Of a stretch of 64,000 bases of DNA, positions 10,376-21,959 are shown one piece after another (within the stretch, counting starts at the first letter, position 1; every line of letters begins with the position of its first letter). Both the position numbers and the translations under genes were made by a program. Location of the stretch: positions 5,001 to 69,000 of the forward strand of contig JAJOZX010001565.1 in the NCBI GenBank assembly GCA_023014485.1, read 5' to 3'. The notes beneath the pieces were generated by a model, which did not search any database, was not told the DNA's origin, and saw nothing but the letters and a program-made list of their open reading frames with translations. Source of the DNA: Bathynomus jamesi. Its lineage: Eukaryota; Arthropoda; Malacostraca; Isopoda; Cirolanidae.

Positions 10376-10964
10376 CAAAGGATTTGAATTTCACTGCGTC
10401 TCTACACAGGCTATATGTAAAAATTCTATGGTTAACTTGAACTTTTATGGCCGAAATTATTTTTTATTTAGCTTTATGCGGGGGTTTTAAAGGGCTGAGT
10501 TTTAATGTTTCAAGTACGTAACTAACACCATCAGCTTAATGTTTGAAATAAGTATAGCTATAATGGTATCAGAAATATTTTACAGTGTGAGTAGCTAACT
10601 GTCTGTTGCCAATTTTGCTAGGCTCTCCCAGAGTGGGCCAGAAGGTCTTTGAGGCTTCCTCTTGTCCTTGTAACTCTCTCTATCACACATATAGGTTTCT
10701 TATATTTGGCTGAATAGAATGAACACAAAAACAGCACTTTACTATGAATTTTAAAAAGGGTATTGACTACAAGCCTATTAAGATAATGAATTCCCCACTA
10801 GTCACTGAGGATCTTACATTCATTCGCAACTCTTTCGCCCTACCTGAAACCCAATTATAAATTCAATGATTAAACTTCTACTAAAACTATGAAAAATCAT
10901 TTGATTCAACCTATAAATGTAATTATGGGGTTACACAAGTCAGACACTACGCTGTGTGTGTGTA
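10376..10964. other. No gene seen
   Basis: This AT-rich sequence has no recognisable coding, RNA or repeat signature. It may be the tail of the neighbouring elements or plain intergenic DNA. Confidence 0.5.
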
Positions 10965-11740
10965 GTGTATTGATTTATATAAAAAAAACATCCTTTCCTT
11001 TTACTAAAATGTCGTATACCTCATTCACAATTCATTATTTACTTTACTTTTTATCATCACTCGTTTTCTCTGTGTCTTTAAACGGAGGCGGGTAGACCGC
11101 TTGAGTCGTGGCCGGTGAACCGCCATTAAACTTTCAAACACAACAAAGCAAGTGACCGGGGATAATTACACACAATTATTCACAAGTTACTGACTTTTTA
11201 TTTATCCCGAAATACTTTAGACGAACGGGGTAATGCGAGGGAGAGAGACAATTAATATTTTAAATAAACTAAACATTCTAATACGAAAAACACCTTATTG
11301 GGGCAAACCCCGTCCAAAGACTGAATTGCCAAAATTGGGCATTTTACTCAGCCTCCCGCATCGGCACATCTTGGATGTTGCCAATTTGTATTTTTATATT
11401 TTTAATTTCAAACAAAGCATTATCAATTTATTATTTACATACAAACCATAATTAAATTTCGGATCACCTGAAGATCAGGGCCGCCAGCCTTCTTTAGTTA
11501 GCTTTATAAGGCTAACTAACGAAAATATCACGACCAAACCTAACCAATCGTCAAGGGCGTACAGTTGACCTAACGATTTGTTAGATTAGGTCGTGATATT
11601 TTCGTTAGTTAGCCTTATAAGGCTAACTAGAGAAGGCTGGGGGCCCTGATCTTCAGGTGATCCTAAATTTCTTATTAAACATTATTTTCTTTATTAAACA
11701 TTATCTTCTTTAAAAAAAACCAATACACGACACTCGCATT
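10965..11740. repeat. Repeat A, copy 1 (TIR-like GTGTATTG ends)
   Basis: Apart from one inserted MITE, this segment matches 15915-18245 (Repeat A copy 2) with a few percent divergence. Landmarks are the GAGTCGTGGCCGGTGA block, GAACGGGGTAATGCGAGG and CATCTTGGATGTTGCC. The outer ends look like inverted repeats: GTGTATTGATTTATAT at the left and GTGTATTGGTTTTTTT, on the other strand, at the right. That suggests a non-autonomous DNA element. No coding capacity was found. Confidence 0.7.
11461..11663. mobile_element. Palindromic MITE (GGATCACCTG ends), 8-bp target duplication
   Basis: The element is an almost complete 203-bp inverted repeat, from GGATCACCTGAAGATCAGGG to its complement. It is flanked by the exact 8-bp duplication TAAATTTC (11453-11460 and 11664-11671). 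The other copy of the host repeat, near 17190-17207, is uninterrupted at this site and supplies the empty target. The arms contain the ACTAACGAAAATATCACGAC and CTAACCAATCGTCAAGGGCG cores seen at several other places in the window. The 8-bp duplication points to a hAT or P-type transposase as the mover. Confidence 0.9.
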
Positions 11741-14466
11741 ACCCCTTGAAAATGGAAAACTTATTTATTTCATTTATTTTCTTTTAACAAATTTACTTCT
11801 TTACTCAACAAATTAATTTATTTTTCAGTTTTTTTTTCTTTAACAAGTTCAAAGTTAGAACAGACAAGAAATCATTTCAGTAATAAATTCCACACAAGAG
11901 ATATTTTTTTATGATTTTATAAAAATCGAAAGAAAAATTTATAATTTTCACATTTGCATAAAATAACATTTCACACTAATAATCAAATGTACGACCTGTA
12001 ACAAAGTTGTTACGTGTAAAATGTAGAATAATTTTCTCAACTGGTTACAACAAATTTCAAGTTCACAATCTATTCCAGCGATTTCTCATCAAAGATCGCT
12101 TTACATTCGAAACAAATATTCATATCTTTATATAGTTACTATCAGGGCAACAAAGACAGAGCAAGAACATGTTTACAAAAAATACTGACCAGAGCGCACA
12201 TACTATTACACAAACAAAACACAAAAACAAATTTGGGCAAGAATCGCATCCTTTCACTTATAATTTCATTTAATAATCATCAGTGTACATCAATTTCTGG
12301 ACTGCTTACATTTTCAATCGCAGATCTCCTGGCTCACTTCGCTAGAATGCAAGGTGTTGCGTCAACATGCAACAGATCAGCACTCTTGAGGTTCCGCTCT
12401 CTCTCTCTCCGAAAAATGGCGAAAAAACAAGAGAGTCGTTCAATTCAAAGAGGATCAGGGGATGGAGATATACTGAAAGTGGAACCACACTGCGGAATCG
12501 GACGGAATTTGCAATTCTAGAAGTCGACGAAGAAATTCGTCTCCCATCTCAACTTTTGTCGGTGAACGCTGCTCCTCTTACGTCCGGCTGAAAAACTCCC
12601 TACATGGCATTCATCAAAGATCACTTCGCCGTAGGTGGTTTCACAACGAACCTACTGTATGCCTGTATGGACAGTAAAGCCATAAACACTCGTTCAAACT
12701 CTCGTGGTTTGCCTACCGATTGCTAAAACGCATATTCAGCAAAGCTCCGAGCAACGGGACCAGGACTGCCCAAAATACCAGTAGACCAACTTCAATCGAA
12801 ACTGTCCTGCACTCTTTCGCTGCGCATTCGGTTTCCTCTCTCTCTCTCTCTCTCTCTAATCGGTGATCGATCACCTAATTCGGGTCAACTAAACTCAATG
12901 GGTAGAATTCGGATTCAACTTAATTGCTGCCACATCGAGCCTCTCAAAATTTTGAAAAAAAAAATATAGAAAAGTTTGTACTGCTATTGATTATAACTTT
13001 TCTCATTTAATTTACAGAATTTTCTCAACACTTCACTTCGAAACAATAACTATAATGGACAAATTTACGGAAAAAATATGACAAATTTCACATAATTTCG
13101 CAAAAATTTAATCACGCCCTAGCTACCAATAAGGTCACTTATGGCAGTTACATCGAAGATAATAAGAAAAAAAATCATCAAATACAACAAAACGAAACGA
13201 AACTGCACAGTATAAATATAAACGCGGCCATACATAGTAACCGTTATTATAATTTTAAAAATATTATTATTCAAACTACCGTCAGAAATCACATCGATAC
13301 ATTTAAATACAAAAGACAAAAATGAAAACCGGAAACTTCACGTCATTAACTCCCGATAACAATGAACCATCTTACACTTTGTGGGGAGCGCCCATAGATA
13401 CCACAGAAACGTTACTGGCAATCTAAAATGTTCCATTTCCGGTCAGCACTCAATCGAAAGTTCCAATTGCACGAGTAAATCCAAATGAAGTTTAAAAAAT
13501 AAGTTTCCAAAACAGAATCATAAAATAACAAAAATTTAAATATTAATACCGAAAATTAATTTAATAAATTAATTCCAACTGCAACGCTAAATTTCACAGG
13601 CAGAAAACTCGTAAGTCACAAATTACATCTGAAAGACAACTCTTCCCTTCAACACGAAACCCAGCATGGTTTGTAAATCACGGGAATTCCAGTAATTTAC
13701 CGTTTCCAAGTGAAACTAAATACAAATTTTCATCGTTTTTATAAATAAGAACGGATATTATGAACCCAAAAATACAGCGCAACCCACTACGTAAACAAAA
13801 ATTAAAATAAATCATTGCATTATGAAGAGTGTTCACTTTTGTTTCAAGTGAACCTCTATAAAAATATCCCTAACCAAATCAAACTGCAGTACATCATGAA
13901 ATAATTTTGTAATATTTTCTATGCAAACGCGCGAACATAAAAAAAATATTTTTCTTTATGTATACCCAAGTTAAAATGTTAAACAAAAACACTCCTTATC
14001 ACAATAAAATCTAATTTCAGAATAAAAAATTTTAATCAGCCTATCCATACAAAATATCACGGAATTTTCATTAAAACTCATGAGAGAATGAAAAAAATAG
14101 ACCAAAAAATCAGCCCACCTATAAAATAAAAATGAATGTATATACAAAATTATTAAAAAACGAAATTAATTTATCAAACGAATTTACTAAAACAATTCCT
14201 GTATTCTAAATAAAAAAAATTTCTCACACAATTTACATACGCCAAGCAAAAAAACCTCAATCAGTCCGAATCGACCCAGTATAAATTCGTGTATTTAACC
14301 ATTATTTTTCGACTTTAAACCTTAAAATTACACTTATCTACCTTAAAATTATACACATATGATGTTTATGCGTAGCTTGACGCCCTTCTCGAAAAGTAAT
14401 CTTAAAAACTGCCTAGTAAATACTGGAAAATTTTGTTACTTATTTAATCTTTTACAATTCGCTACT
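11741..14466. other. AT-rich sequence without a recognised gene
   Basis: About 2.7 kb with short meaningless frames only. It holds a (TC)n run near 12837-12858 and a small inverted repeat near 13830-13850 (GTTCACTTTTGTTTCAAGTGAAC). I found no conserved protein motif or spliced exon. It could be unique intergenic DNA or decayed repeats. Confidence 0.5.
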
Positions 14467-14510
14467 ATACATATATATATAATTTATATATATATATATA
14501 TATATATATA

Positions 14511-15268
14511 CAAGGTGGGCCGTAAGTTTCCATACATAGGAAAAATAAACATTTTTTTATGGACAACCATTTTTATTTATATAATATGCTCTACATGGTT
14601 GCCATTGTTTTGAAAACACATTTCAATACGTGTTCCCCACTGTTGATGAACACGCATTAGCACAGTTGACGTTATGCTTGTAATGGCGTTGGTGATACGT
14701 TCCTTTAGATGATTTATGTCTCGTATCTTTTCCTGATACACCATGGCCTTCAAGTGCCCCCAAAGATAGAAATCAAGGGGGGTGAGATCTGGGGATCTGG
14801 GAGGCCACTCCACAGGACCACGCCGACCAATCCAAGCATCCGGAAACTGCTGATCCAAATACCGACGCACGTGAAGACCATAATGAGGTGGAGCTCCATC
14901 TTGCTGGAAGTAAACTGGGAAGTTACCTTCCTCGTTTAGCAGGGATGGGAAAATCTCTTCTTGCAACATGTTAAGATACCTTTCGGCATTAAGATTTCCA
15001 CTGACAAAAATTGGTCCAATAATTCTGTCACCCCATATCCCGGCCCACACCATCACTTTACCGGCACCTTGCATCTTCGTCGGACTCAGCCAGTTAGGGT
15101 TAGCATTACTCCAATAACGTATGTTTTGCCGATTAACCTCTCCATTGACGTAAAAATTTGCTTCATCAGTAAACAAGATCTTACGTCAAACGCATATTCT
15201 TAGGGTATCTGAAACATAAAAACAAACGTTTAATTTTTCCTATGTATGGAAACTTACGGCCCACCCTG
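14511..15268 (-). mobile_element. DD41D mariner, internally deleted (758 bp)
   Basis: The ends are 36-bp inverted repeats with one difference: CAAGGTGGGCCGTAAG on the left and CAGGGTGGGCCGTAAG on the right, both continuing TTTCCATACATAGGAAAAAT. A TA dinucleotide lies outside each end and both flanks are TA-rich. The interior carries only the catalytic part of a transposase on the minus strand. The N-terminal DNA-binding half has been deleted. Confidence 0.9.
14583..15185 (-). pseudogene. Mariner-family (DD41D) transposase catalytic domain
   Basis: The roughly 199-residue frame starts at the first catalytic Asp ([18 protein letters not shown]), then [35 protein letters not shown] with the second Asp, and [20 protein letters not shown] with the third. 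Counting residues, 41 lie between the second Asp and the Asp of PLDFYLW. This is the DD41D spacing described for the rosa group rather than the DD34D of typical mariners. The protein ends normally ([13 protein letters not shown]). The helix-turn-helix half is absent, so it cannot bind its ends by itself. Confidence 0.85.
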
Positions 15269-15914
15269 TATATATATACCTAGACATGCGTTACATATAC
15301 GCTCCAACCTTTTAGACCTACCGTATAAAAATGCATGTAACAATTTCATTATAACTAAAATAAATTAATCCATATAAGTAAGTGTGAAATTTATTTACTA
15401 ATTATTATTATTATTATCACAATTATTATGAATTCTGAAACGTAAACACAAAAAAATTTAATCACAAAATAGGTAGACTGTAAAGAGATTAATAAAAGTT
15501 GAAGAGAAAAAAAAAGAAGTGAGCCATCGGACGGAATTTCTAAATTTTAAATAAGTCTCTCCACGACTGAAGAAAACGAAATCTGAAGCAAACGAAATCT
15601 GAAGCAAACGAAATCTGAAGCAAACGAAGCGACTCAGTTTATTCTTGGAGACAAAATTTTGAGTCGAAACGGTTGAAAACAGAGTCTGACTGTGAAGATT
15701 TCGAAAATACCGCTATGAGAAGAAATTTCAAAAATGACCAGCGCCATGTTGAATTACAGATAAAATTAATTTTTACGGAATGGGGCCCACCCAAAGGGTG
15801 TTTACTGGTTACAACTGAGGTACACAATGCATTTTACTGTTTAATTTACCGAAACAGAGGACGTGGGAGTGTCCTTCTTTTAATTCTTTTAAAGGGACAC
15901 CGCTCTCCACCAAA
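15269..15914. other. Intergenic, with a short 16-bp tandem repeat
   Basis: A TA tract follows the mariner. At about 15576-15625 the unit GAAATCTGAAGCAAAC is repeated three times. The 15673-15921 frame has no recognised motif. Nothing else is identified. Confidence 0.5.
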
Positions 15915-16418
15915 AATATAGTGATTTATATAAAAAAAATCTTTCCTTCTACTAAAATGTCGTATACCTCATTTACAATTCATTATTTACTTTACTTTCT
16001 ATTATCACTCGTTTTCTGTCTTTATACGGACGCGGGTAGACCGCTTGAGTCGTGGCCGGTGAGCAGCCATTAAACTTTCAAACACAACAAAGCAAGTGAC
16101 CGGGGATAATTACACACTATTATTCACAATTTACTAACTTTATTTATGCCGAAATACTTTAGACGAACGGGGTAATGCGAGGCGGAAATTAGCGTTAACA
16201 TTTAATCGCGGAGACATAATTAATATTTTAAATAAACTATAACATTCTAATACGAAAAACTTCTTAGTGGGGCAAACCCCGTCCAAAGACTGAATTGCCA
16301 AATTTGGGCATTTTACTCAGCCTCTCGCTTCGGCACATCTCGGATGTTGCCAATTTGTATTTTTATATTTTTAATTTCAAACAAAGCATTATCAATTTCT
16401 TATTTACATACAAACCAT

Positions 16419-17182
16419 GGTAATGGTTCAGAATACGGGCGCCACTTAAGCAAAATTTCGAAAAATACCATTGAGACAAAGTTGTTTCTCTCATTAAAAT
16501 ACGTTGATTGCATGTGTCGCATAGTCAAAAAAACGAAGTTAGAAAATTACGAAAAACATTTTTGGGTATGAATCTAGGAAATTTTGAGTTGGCAACCCTA
16601 CTATCGTATCGTTCATTCACTTCAGTTTGAAAATGGCTTCGGTCTGTGACGGATGTGAGGTGACGCTAGTAGAGCTCGCATGGTGTTCTCCCTTTAAATG
16701 TAGTGTGTCCAATTTGTATAATTTAGGTCTCGGGGGTACGGGGGCGGAGCCCCCGTAAAGATAACGTATCACAAATTGATCGGTATAGGGTTTTATATTT
16801 TTTAGGTTAGTTAGGTTAGGTTAGGGGTTAGGTTTTCCATGAAACCTAGGTTTTTCTCATGGTTTTTGATGTTTCATGACACGTGTTTTTTTCTCCAAAA
16901 CATGCTAAAACCATTGGTTTCCTGTTGTTTAGGATAACTCTGACCATCGCTATTACAGTAAATTATTACTTGTGCTGTGTTCCCCCACCTAAAACCCCCG
17001 GTTCCCACGGTGGTCCCCCCAGATTGCAGGAGGGGTTGGGGGGGTGAAATAACTTCAAGCAATAATTTACTGTAATGGCGATGGTCACATTCATCCTAAA
17101 CAACAGGAAACCAATGGTTTTAGCATGTTTTGGTGGAAAAAACACAAAAATTGAGGTGGCGCTCCTATTCTGAACCGTCACC
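16419..17182. mobile_element. Non-autonomous element (GGTAATGGTTCAG ends), 8-bp duplication CAAACCAT
   Basis: The left end reads GGTAATGGTTCAGAATACGG and the right end, inverted, GGTGACGGTTCAGAATAGGA. The exact octamer CAAACCAT flanks both sides (16411-16418, 17183-17190). Inside are a CGGGGGCGGAGCCCCCG hairpin module (about 16734-16760), a short stretch of TTAGG-like repeats (about 16803-16832), and an inner inverted repeat whose arms (about 16895-16965 and 17060-17130) share AAACCATTGGTTTCCTG. No transposase is present, so it must be moved in trans. Confidence 0.85.
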
Positions 17183-17216
17183 CAAACCATAATTAAATTT
17201 CTTATTAAACATTATT

Positions 17217-18142
17217 GGTAAAGATGCAGTTTCACGGCTCCATCTAAATTTTTACCCCGCAGTCGCGGAGGAATACAAAACACTTGTTTACGTTGCAGAC
17301 GAGTGCTTTGTATTCTTCCACGACTTTGCAGATCTGTAAAAGTAGCAGAAAAAATCAAGAATTATCACCAAATAATGCAGATAAAAACAATACTTATCAC
17401 CAATTAAATAACTAAGGTTAATTGAATGCCCAGTTAGGTCAATTGAATGGCCGGTTAGGTCAACTGTACGCCCTTGATGATTGGTTAGATTAAGTCGTGA
17501 TATTTTCGTTAACTAACGAAAATATCACGACTTAACCTAACCACTCGTTAAGGGCGTACAGTTGACCTAACCTGGCCTTCAATTGACCTAACTGGGCATT
17601 CAATTGATCTAACTGGGCATTCAAATGACCTAACTGGGCATTCAATTGACCTAACTGGGCATTCAATTGACCTAACTGGGCATTCAATTGACTTCTGGGC
17701 ATTCAATTGACCTAACTGGGCATTCAATTGACCTTAGTTACTTAATTGGTGATAATTAATTATTGTTTTTTCTGCATTATTTGGTGATAATTCTTGATTT
17801 TTTTCTGCTACTTTTACAGATCTGCTACTTTGGCTAAATTTAACACAATCCTCTGTAACTAGTTTAAGCTCATTGACAGAACATCCAGTGCACACATTCA
17901 CCATCATCAACGTTACACTCCAAACTGACGCATTTCCACCTCATTGCTACATTTTATAGGCAATCATGCGGCGGAATGGCGCAAAGTAGTTCTTCTTAAA
18001 AATATTAATAAAAAATACTTTACGGGGTTTTACAAAAACTTTATCGATGCCTTGGACTTCAAACAGTCTCCAAATATACATATTTATGGTTTTTATGAAT
18101 AAAATATCGGTATTCGTGGAGCCGTGAAACTGCATATTTACC
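17217..18142. mobile_element. Fold-back element (GGTAAA-ATGCAGTTTCAC ends), 8-bp duplication ACATTATT
   Basis: The ends are GGTAAAGATGCAGTTTCACG and, inverted, GGTAAATATGCAGTTTCACG. The octamer ACATTATT flanks both sides (17209-17216 and 18143-18150). A second, inner inverted repeat (arms near 17330-17420 and 17735-17828, sharing TCAAGAATTATCACCAAATA) surrounds the palindromic CGTGATATTTTCGTTA core and a tandem array of 21-bp units. No coding sequence is recognised. The structure suggests nested or composite fold-back insertions. Confidence 0.85.
17570..17736. repeat. Tandem array of a 21-bp unit (CATTCAATTGACCTAACTGGG)
   Basis: About eight units with a few substitutions and one shortened unit follow the palindromic core. 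Only two related units lie on the other side, near 17415-17460, so the array expanded on one arm of the fold-back. Confidence 0.9.
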
Positions 18143-18245
18143 ACATTATTTTCTTCTTTATTAAACAAAACATTAAATTCTCATAAACAAACCCTTAATT
18201 TCTTATTAAACATTATCTTCTTTAAAAAACCCAATACACTACAGT

Positions 18246-19880
18246 AGGCCTACACTGATCTTCTAATTACCATCCATGTAATCCATCTCTACATATGTTA
18301 TGTGTAGGTTCTATATGAAAACATTCTATATATAGAATATAGTTGCAATATACGTAAGACCTACTTGGTATACTAACCTAGCTTCTGACTAACAAAAGGG
18401 GTTTTCTAAAGGTGAATGAGTCAACAGTTAAGGACACATTTAAGCCCTGCTTAAATACATTATTCACACAAAACAGATTTAAGGGGATGTTATTTAACCC
18501 ATTAACACCGGTATGTATCCATTTTGTAATGTAAAGTCAATAGGTAGTGATTATTTCAAACTCACAATGTAAAAATGAGCCTCTTATGTAATAACTGAAC
18601 ATGAGAGCTCTGTGATGTTCGCAGATGACCCATAAAAAGAGATATTGGGTTTATACAAATGCATATAAGTGATTTTAGAACTTAATAATAGCGTGTGTAG
18701 CCAATTTATGTTATATCTTAAATAGCAATGTTAAAAAAAAATGTCCAGTCATTCATTTTTTTGAAGAATGTCCAAAACTCTTCTTTACTACAAAGCTTCT
18801 TAATTTCACTGCTTTAGCCTAAAACCCACCAATGTAGAACTACTACTTCAACTTTCCATCTTTGTGTTTACTTGCAATAAATTTATAATTTAGGCTAAAA
18901 GTTTCCATTATTTTGTAGTGGAATAAGGAAATAGTTAAAATTATTAAAAATAAAATTGTGCTAGGGAGCCTATTATTAGTAATAGCCAATAGGCTATCCC
19001 CTTTTATAAGGAAATAACAGGTGAGCCAAGTCAAGGCCTTGTATTAGGTCAAAACAGAGGAGGGAATAATGCAAAGTAGGACATTTTTTGTGGGGACTGA
19101 AGCTGGTTAGAAGCCGAATTCCAATAAAATTAACCTCAAACTAGAAAACGAATGCTTTTAGGACTTCCTATAATGATGAATTTATATTTTCAGTCTACAA
19201 TTTCCTTACTGAAACTCTCCCATCAAACTCTGTATCTCAAAACTAAACATAACCAGTTCTTTCATTCTTCCCAACTCTTCTCAGATTAGGTTTAAGACTG
19301 ATAGTTCTACATTGTACAACCTGGAGCATGTCTATGGTGAGTAGGCCTACAAAACAATATATTTAAATACAAGGTTACTACATACCCCTAAGCAGATATT
19401 AATACATCTGTATAGGAGACTTTTATTAAATGCTTCAAAGAATTTAAAACAGCCACAAGACACGTTATACCCCAATACCAATGCCCACTCAATTTATAAT
19501 GCAATGAGTAAACTATTTTCTTAAGTTGTATATAAAACAACATTGAGAGGGTATTTAGCTCCTTGAGTGACATAAGTTACAAAATTTCGACCATAAAAGT
19601 TCAAGTTAACCGTAGCCTGTGTACAGACGCAGTGCAATTTAAATCCTTTCCACCCCAAAGTGGAAAACTTATCCAGAAACCCTTACTTTATTTACTGCCT
19701 CAACAGCAATACATTATTCCAATAACTGCAAATCACTCATTATTTAATTAAACTTTATTGTACTTCAAGCTCCAAGGGCCTACTAATAATTTAAAAGAGT
19801 GTAATGGATGGAGCTGTAAATATACATATATCTGATCACTTTAGTGTACGCTAGCATAGATTATGAGAAAGCTGAGGAAT
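18246..19880. other. No gene seen
   Basis: This 1.6-kb AT-rich segment contains only short frames with no recognised motif, and no clear repeat shared with the rest of the window. Confidence 0.5.
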
Positions 19881-19887
19881 ATGTACT

Positions 19888-19903
19888 GTATATATATATA
19901 TAT

Positions 19904-19945
<42 letters not shown>
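19888..19945. repeat. (TA)n-(TG)n microsatellite
   Basis: A compound microsatellite that borders the dispersed repeat. It is the mirror of the CA/TA microsatellite at 3618-3697. Confidence 0.95.
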
Positions 19946-19946
<1 letters not shown>

Positions 19947-20830
19947 TTTTCTCTTTCAATGAACCTCCACATCATAATTTAATGACTAAAATGCTAACAC
20001 CTTTCTGTAGGCAGCTGAATTAATAAATTAGCTACCAGGAAATTCATTAACATATAAATAATAATGAATACGGTAGCTATGAGATGTATGGAGAAAGATT
20101 TTATCATCATAATTAGTAGTAAATAGATAGTAAATAGCGTATATTCTCAGCTTAAGTTATGAGAGTGCTTTGATAGTGGTAAATAGATGTGTTACTTAGT
20201 TGGCTTATGAATAAAATTCTGTAAGATTTTAAATAGTGTACATCATTAGAAGTCGTGAAATCGTCAATTTGTACAATGTTATTACAGTTTGTGACTTGTG
20301 TGGTATATATGAGAGTAGTACGATTACCTCAAGTAGGTTCAGTTACTCTATAGTCAAAACTTTCAGATGAAATATTATTGACTTAGAACTTTATAAAGAT
20401 TGTAGGTAGGATTAGACTATTGCAGTATAAATTAGCCTAATTCCTGTAGCTTAAAGAATAATTTATCAGGGGATCGGAGTCAATTTTACACACAGGCCGG
20501 AACCTCCGAAGTTTTAAGTAATTAGTCCATATTGATTATAGCAGAAATATTAATAAGAACGTGACCAATTCTGAAATACTAGTTTTACCCTGTGACCAGC
20601 CTACCTAGCGGTTCTGGTAGGCTAAGCTACGTCAGGCCCTTAATACCATTAAGCCTACTTGCTGCCCTACGGATGTGCTTTCACTCTGATATAAAGCCAG
20701 ATCAACAAATAAATTAATTCCCGTCTCTAATTTACCTATACCCTTTTGGAATTTGTAAAAATTCATAAGATCATAGACGTTGAAACCAAACAGCGTTAAA
20801 TCCGATTCTATCAGAAGAAATCCTACAATT
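19946..20830. repeat. Dispersed repeat, inverted sister of 2735-3660
   Basis: This is the second copy of the roughly 900-bp repeat, in opposite orientation, again between microsatellites. The right end runs directly into the Tc1-like element at 20838 through a short TA tract. No coding capacity is visible. Confidence 0.8.
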
Positions 20831-20837
20831 ATATATA

Positions 20838-21826
20838 TCGGGTGGGCAAAAAAAAAGGGAGACCTCGAACTTTGGCTGTAAAATCCAGTTATGGTCAAAT
20901 TTCAATATTTTTTTCACACCTCACAACTAAGTAAATTTCCTATAGGGTGAGCGGATTTCAAAGAAAACTAATGAAAATTACGGATTTATTGAACATTTCT
21001 TTATGCCACTGGAAATTCTCCATTTACACTACTACTGCATTGTATGTGCAGATAAAAAGTTACAAAGTACTCACATGTGATGCTACCTTGATGTTAAAAA
21101 AACTGCTTGATATGTTTACCACGAACTTCTACAACCTTTTTTAGTCTAGGACGGAACTCATATATGGCTTTATTGATTTGTTCTTGTGGTAGCTCCCGTT
21201 TTTCCAGAAGCTGTCGTAAATGAGCGACATTTCTTACTTTGACTCGATAAATTCTCTGACAAATTTTCCCAAAGGTCGTATTGAATAGGATTTAAATCAG
21301 GATTGTTTGGTGGCCAAATTTAATACAGCTACCTGGTATTCTTTTGATATCTCCTGTTTTATCGATTTTCTTGTGAAGCTTATCCAAACCTCCTGCAGTT
21401 GGCTTACGTTAATTAAAATCGCTTTAATTATCAACTTCAACCTATGATTAGCAAGATTTTTCTGGAATATTCCCCATAAATCGAATTTCTCAGCTAAAAT
21501 GCTAAAAGATAGCATACAAACCATAAAATTACCTACTACTAACAAACTAAAATTTCATGGCTCTATGTACCGTATTTGCCGAGATATAAAGGATTTAAAT
21601 GGTCTCACTTTTTTAGCCAACCCGACAATGCAGTAGTAGTGTAAATGGAGAATTTCCAGTGGCATAAAGAAATGTTCAATAAATCCGTAATTTTCCTTGG
21701 TTTTCTTTGGAATCCGCTCACCGTATATGAAATTTACCTAGTAATGGTGTGTGAAAAAAATATTAAAATCTGATCATAACTGGATTTTACAGCCAAAGTT
21801 CGAGATCTCCCTTTTTTTGCCCTCTC

Positions 21827-21828
<2 letters not shown>
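20838..21828 (-). mobile_element. Tc1-like element with 200-bp terminal inverted repeats, internally deleted
   Basis: The arms 20838-21037 and 21631-21828 are inverted copies of about 200 bp with a few differences. They start (T/C)CG and share AAAGGGAGA, CTTTGGCTGTAAAATCCAG and CCACTGGAAATTCTCCATTT. A TA lies outside each end. The interior (about 21095-21320, minus strand) holds a transposase C-terminus only: a degenerate WPPNNPDLNPI-type block near 21290, then VRNVAHLRQLLEKRELPQEQ and RPRLKKVVEVRGK. The PDLNPI motif and the tail are typical of Tc1/mariner transposases. The rest of the gene is gone. Confidence 0.8.
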
Positions 21829-21886
<58 letters not shown>

Positions 21887-21893
21887 TATATAG
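21829..21893. repeat. (TA)n microsatellite
   Basis: A long TA run adjacent to the right end of the Tc1-like element, followed by a (GA)n stretch. Confidence 0.95.
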
Positions 21894-21959
21894 GGGAGAG
21901 AGAGAGAAAGAGAGCCTTGTGTTTCGTGTAAATAAAATTAATAAATAGATGAAAGTCAA

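Larger units (their letters stand above)
15915..18245. repeat. Repeat A, copy 2, with two nested insertions
   Basis: Sequence matching 10965-11740 is found here in three blocks: 15915-16418, 17183-17216 and 18143-18245. The gaps between them are two independent insertions, each with an exact 8-bp duplication. Removing them restores a segment collinear with copy 1. This pair of copies allows the insertion events to be read directly. Confidence 0.85.

Noticed and set aside
12233..12591. Overlapping frames that might encode a small protein
   Set aside because: No recognisable motif, low-complexity Ser/Arg-rich frames only, and no splice or promoter context.
16803..16832. Interstitial telomere array (TTAGG)n
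   Set aside because: Only a few irregular units inside a MITE. It is compatible with arthropod telomere repeats but too short to call.
17570..17736. CRISPR-like array
   Set aside because: Units of 21 bp are head to tail with no unique spacers.
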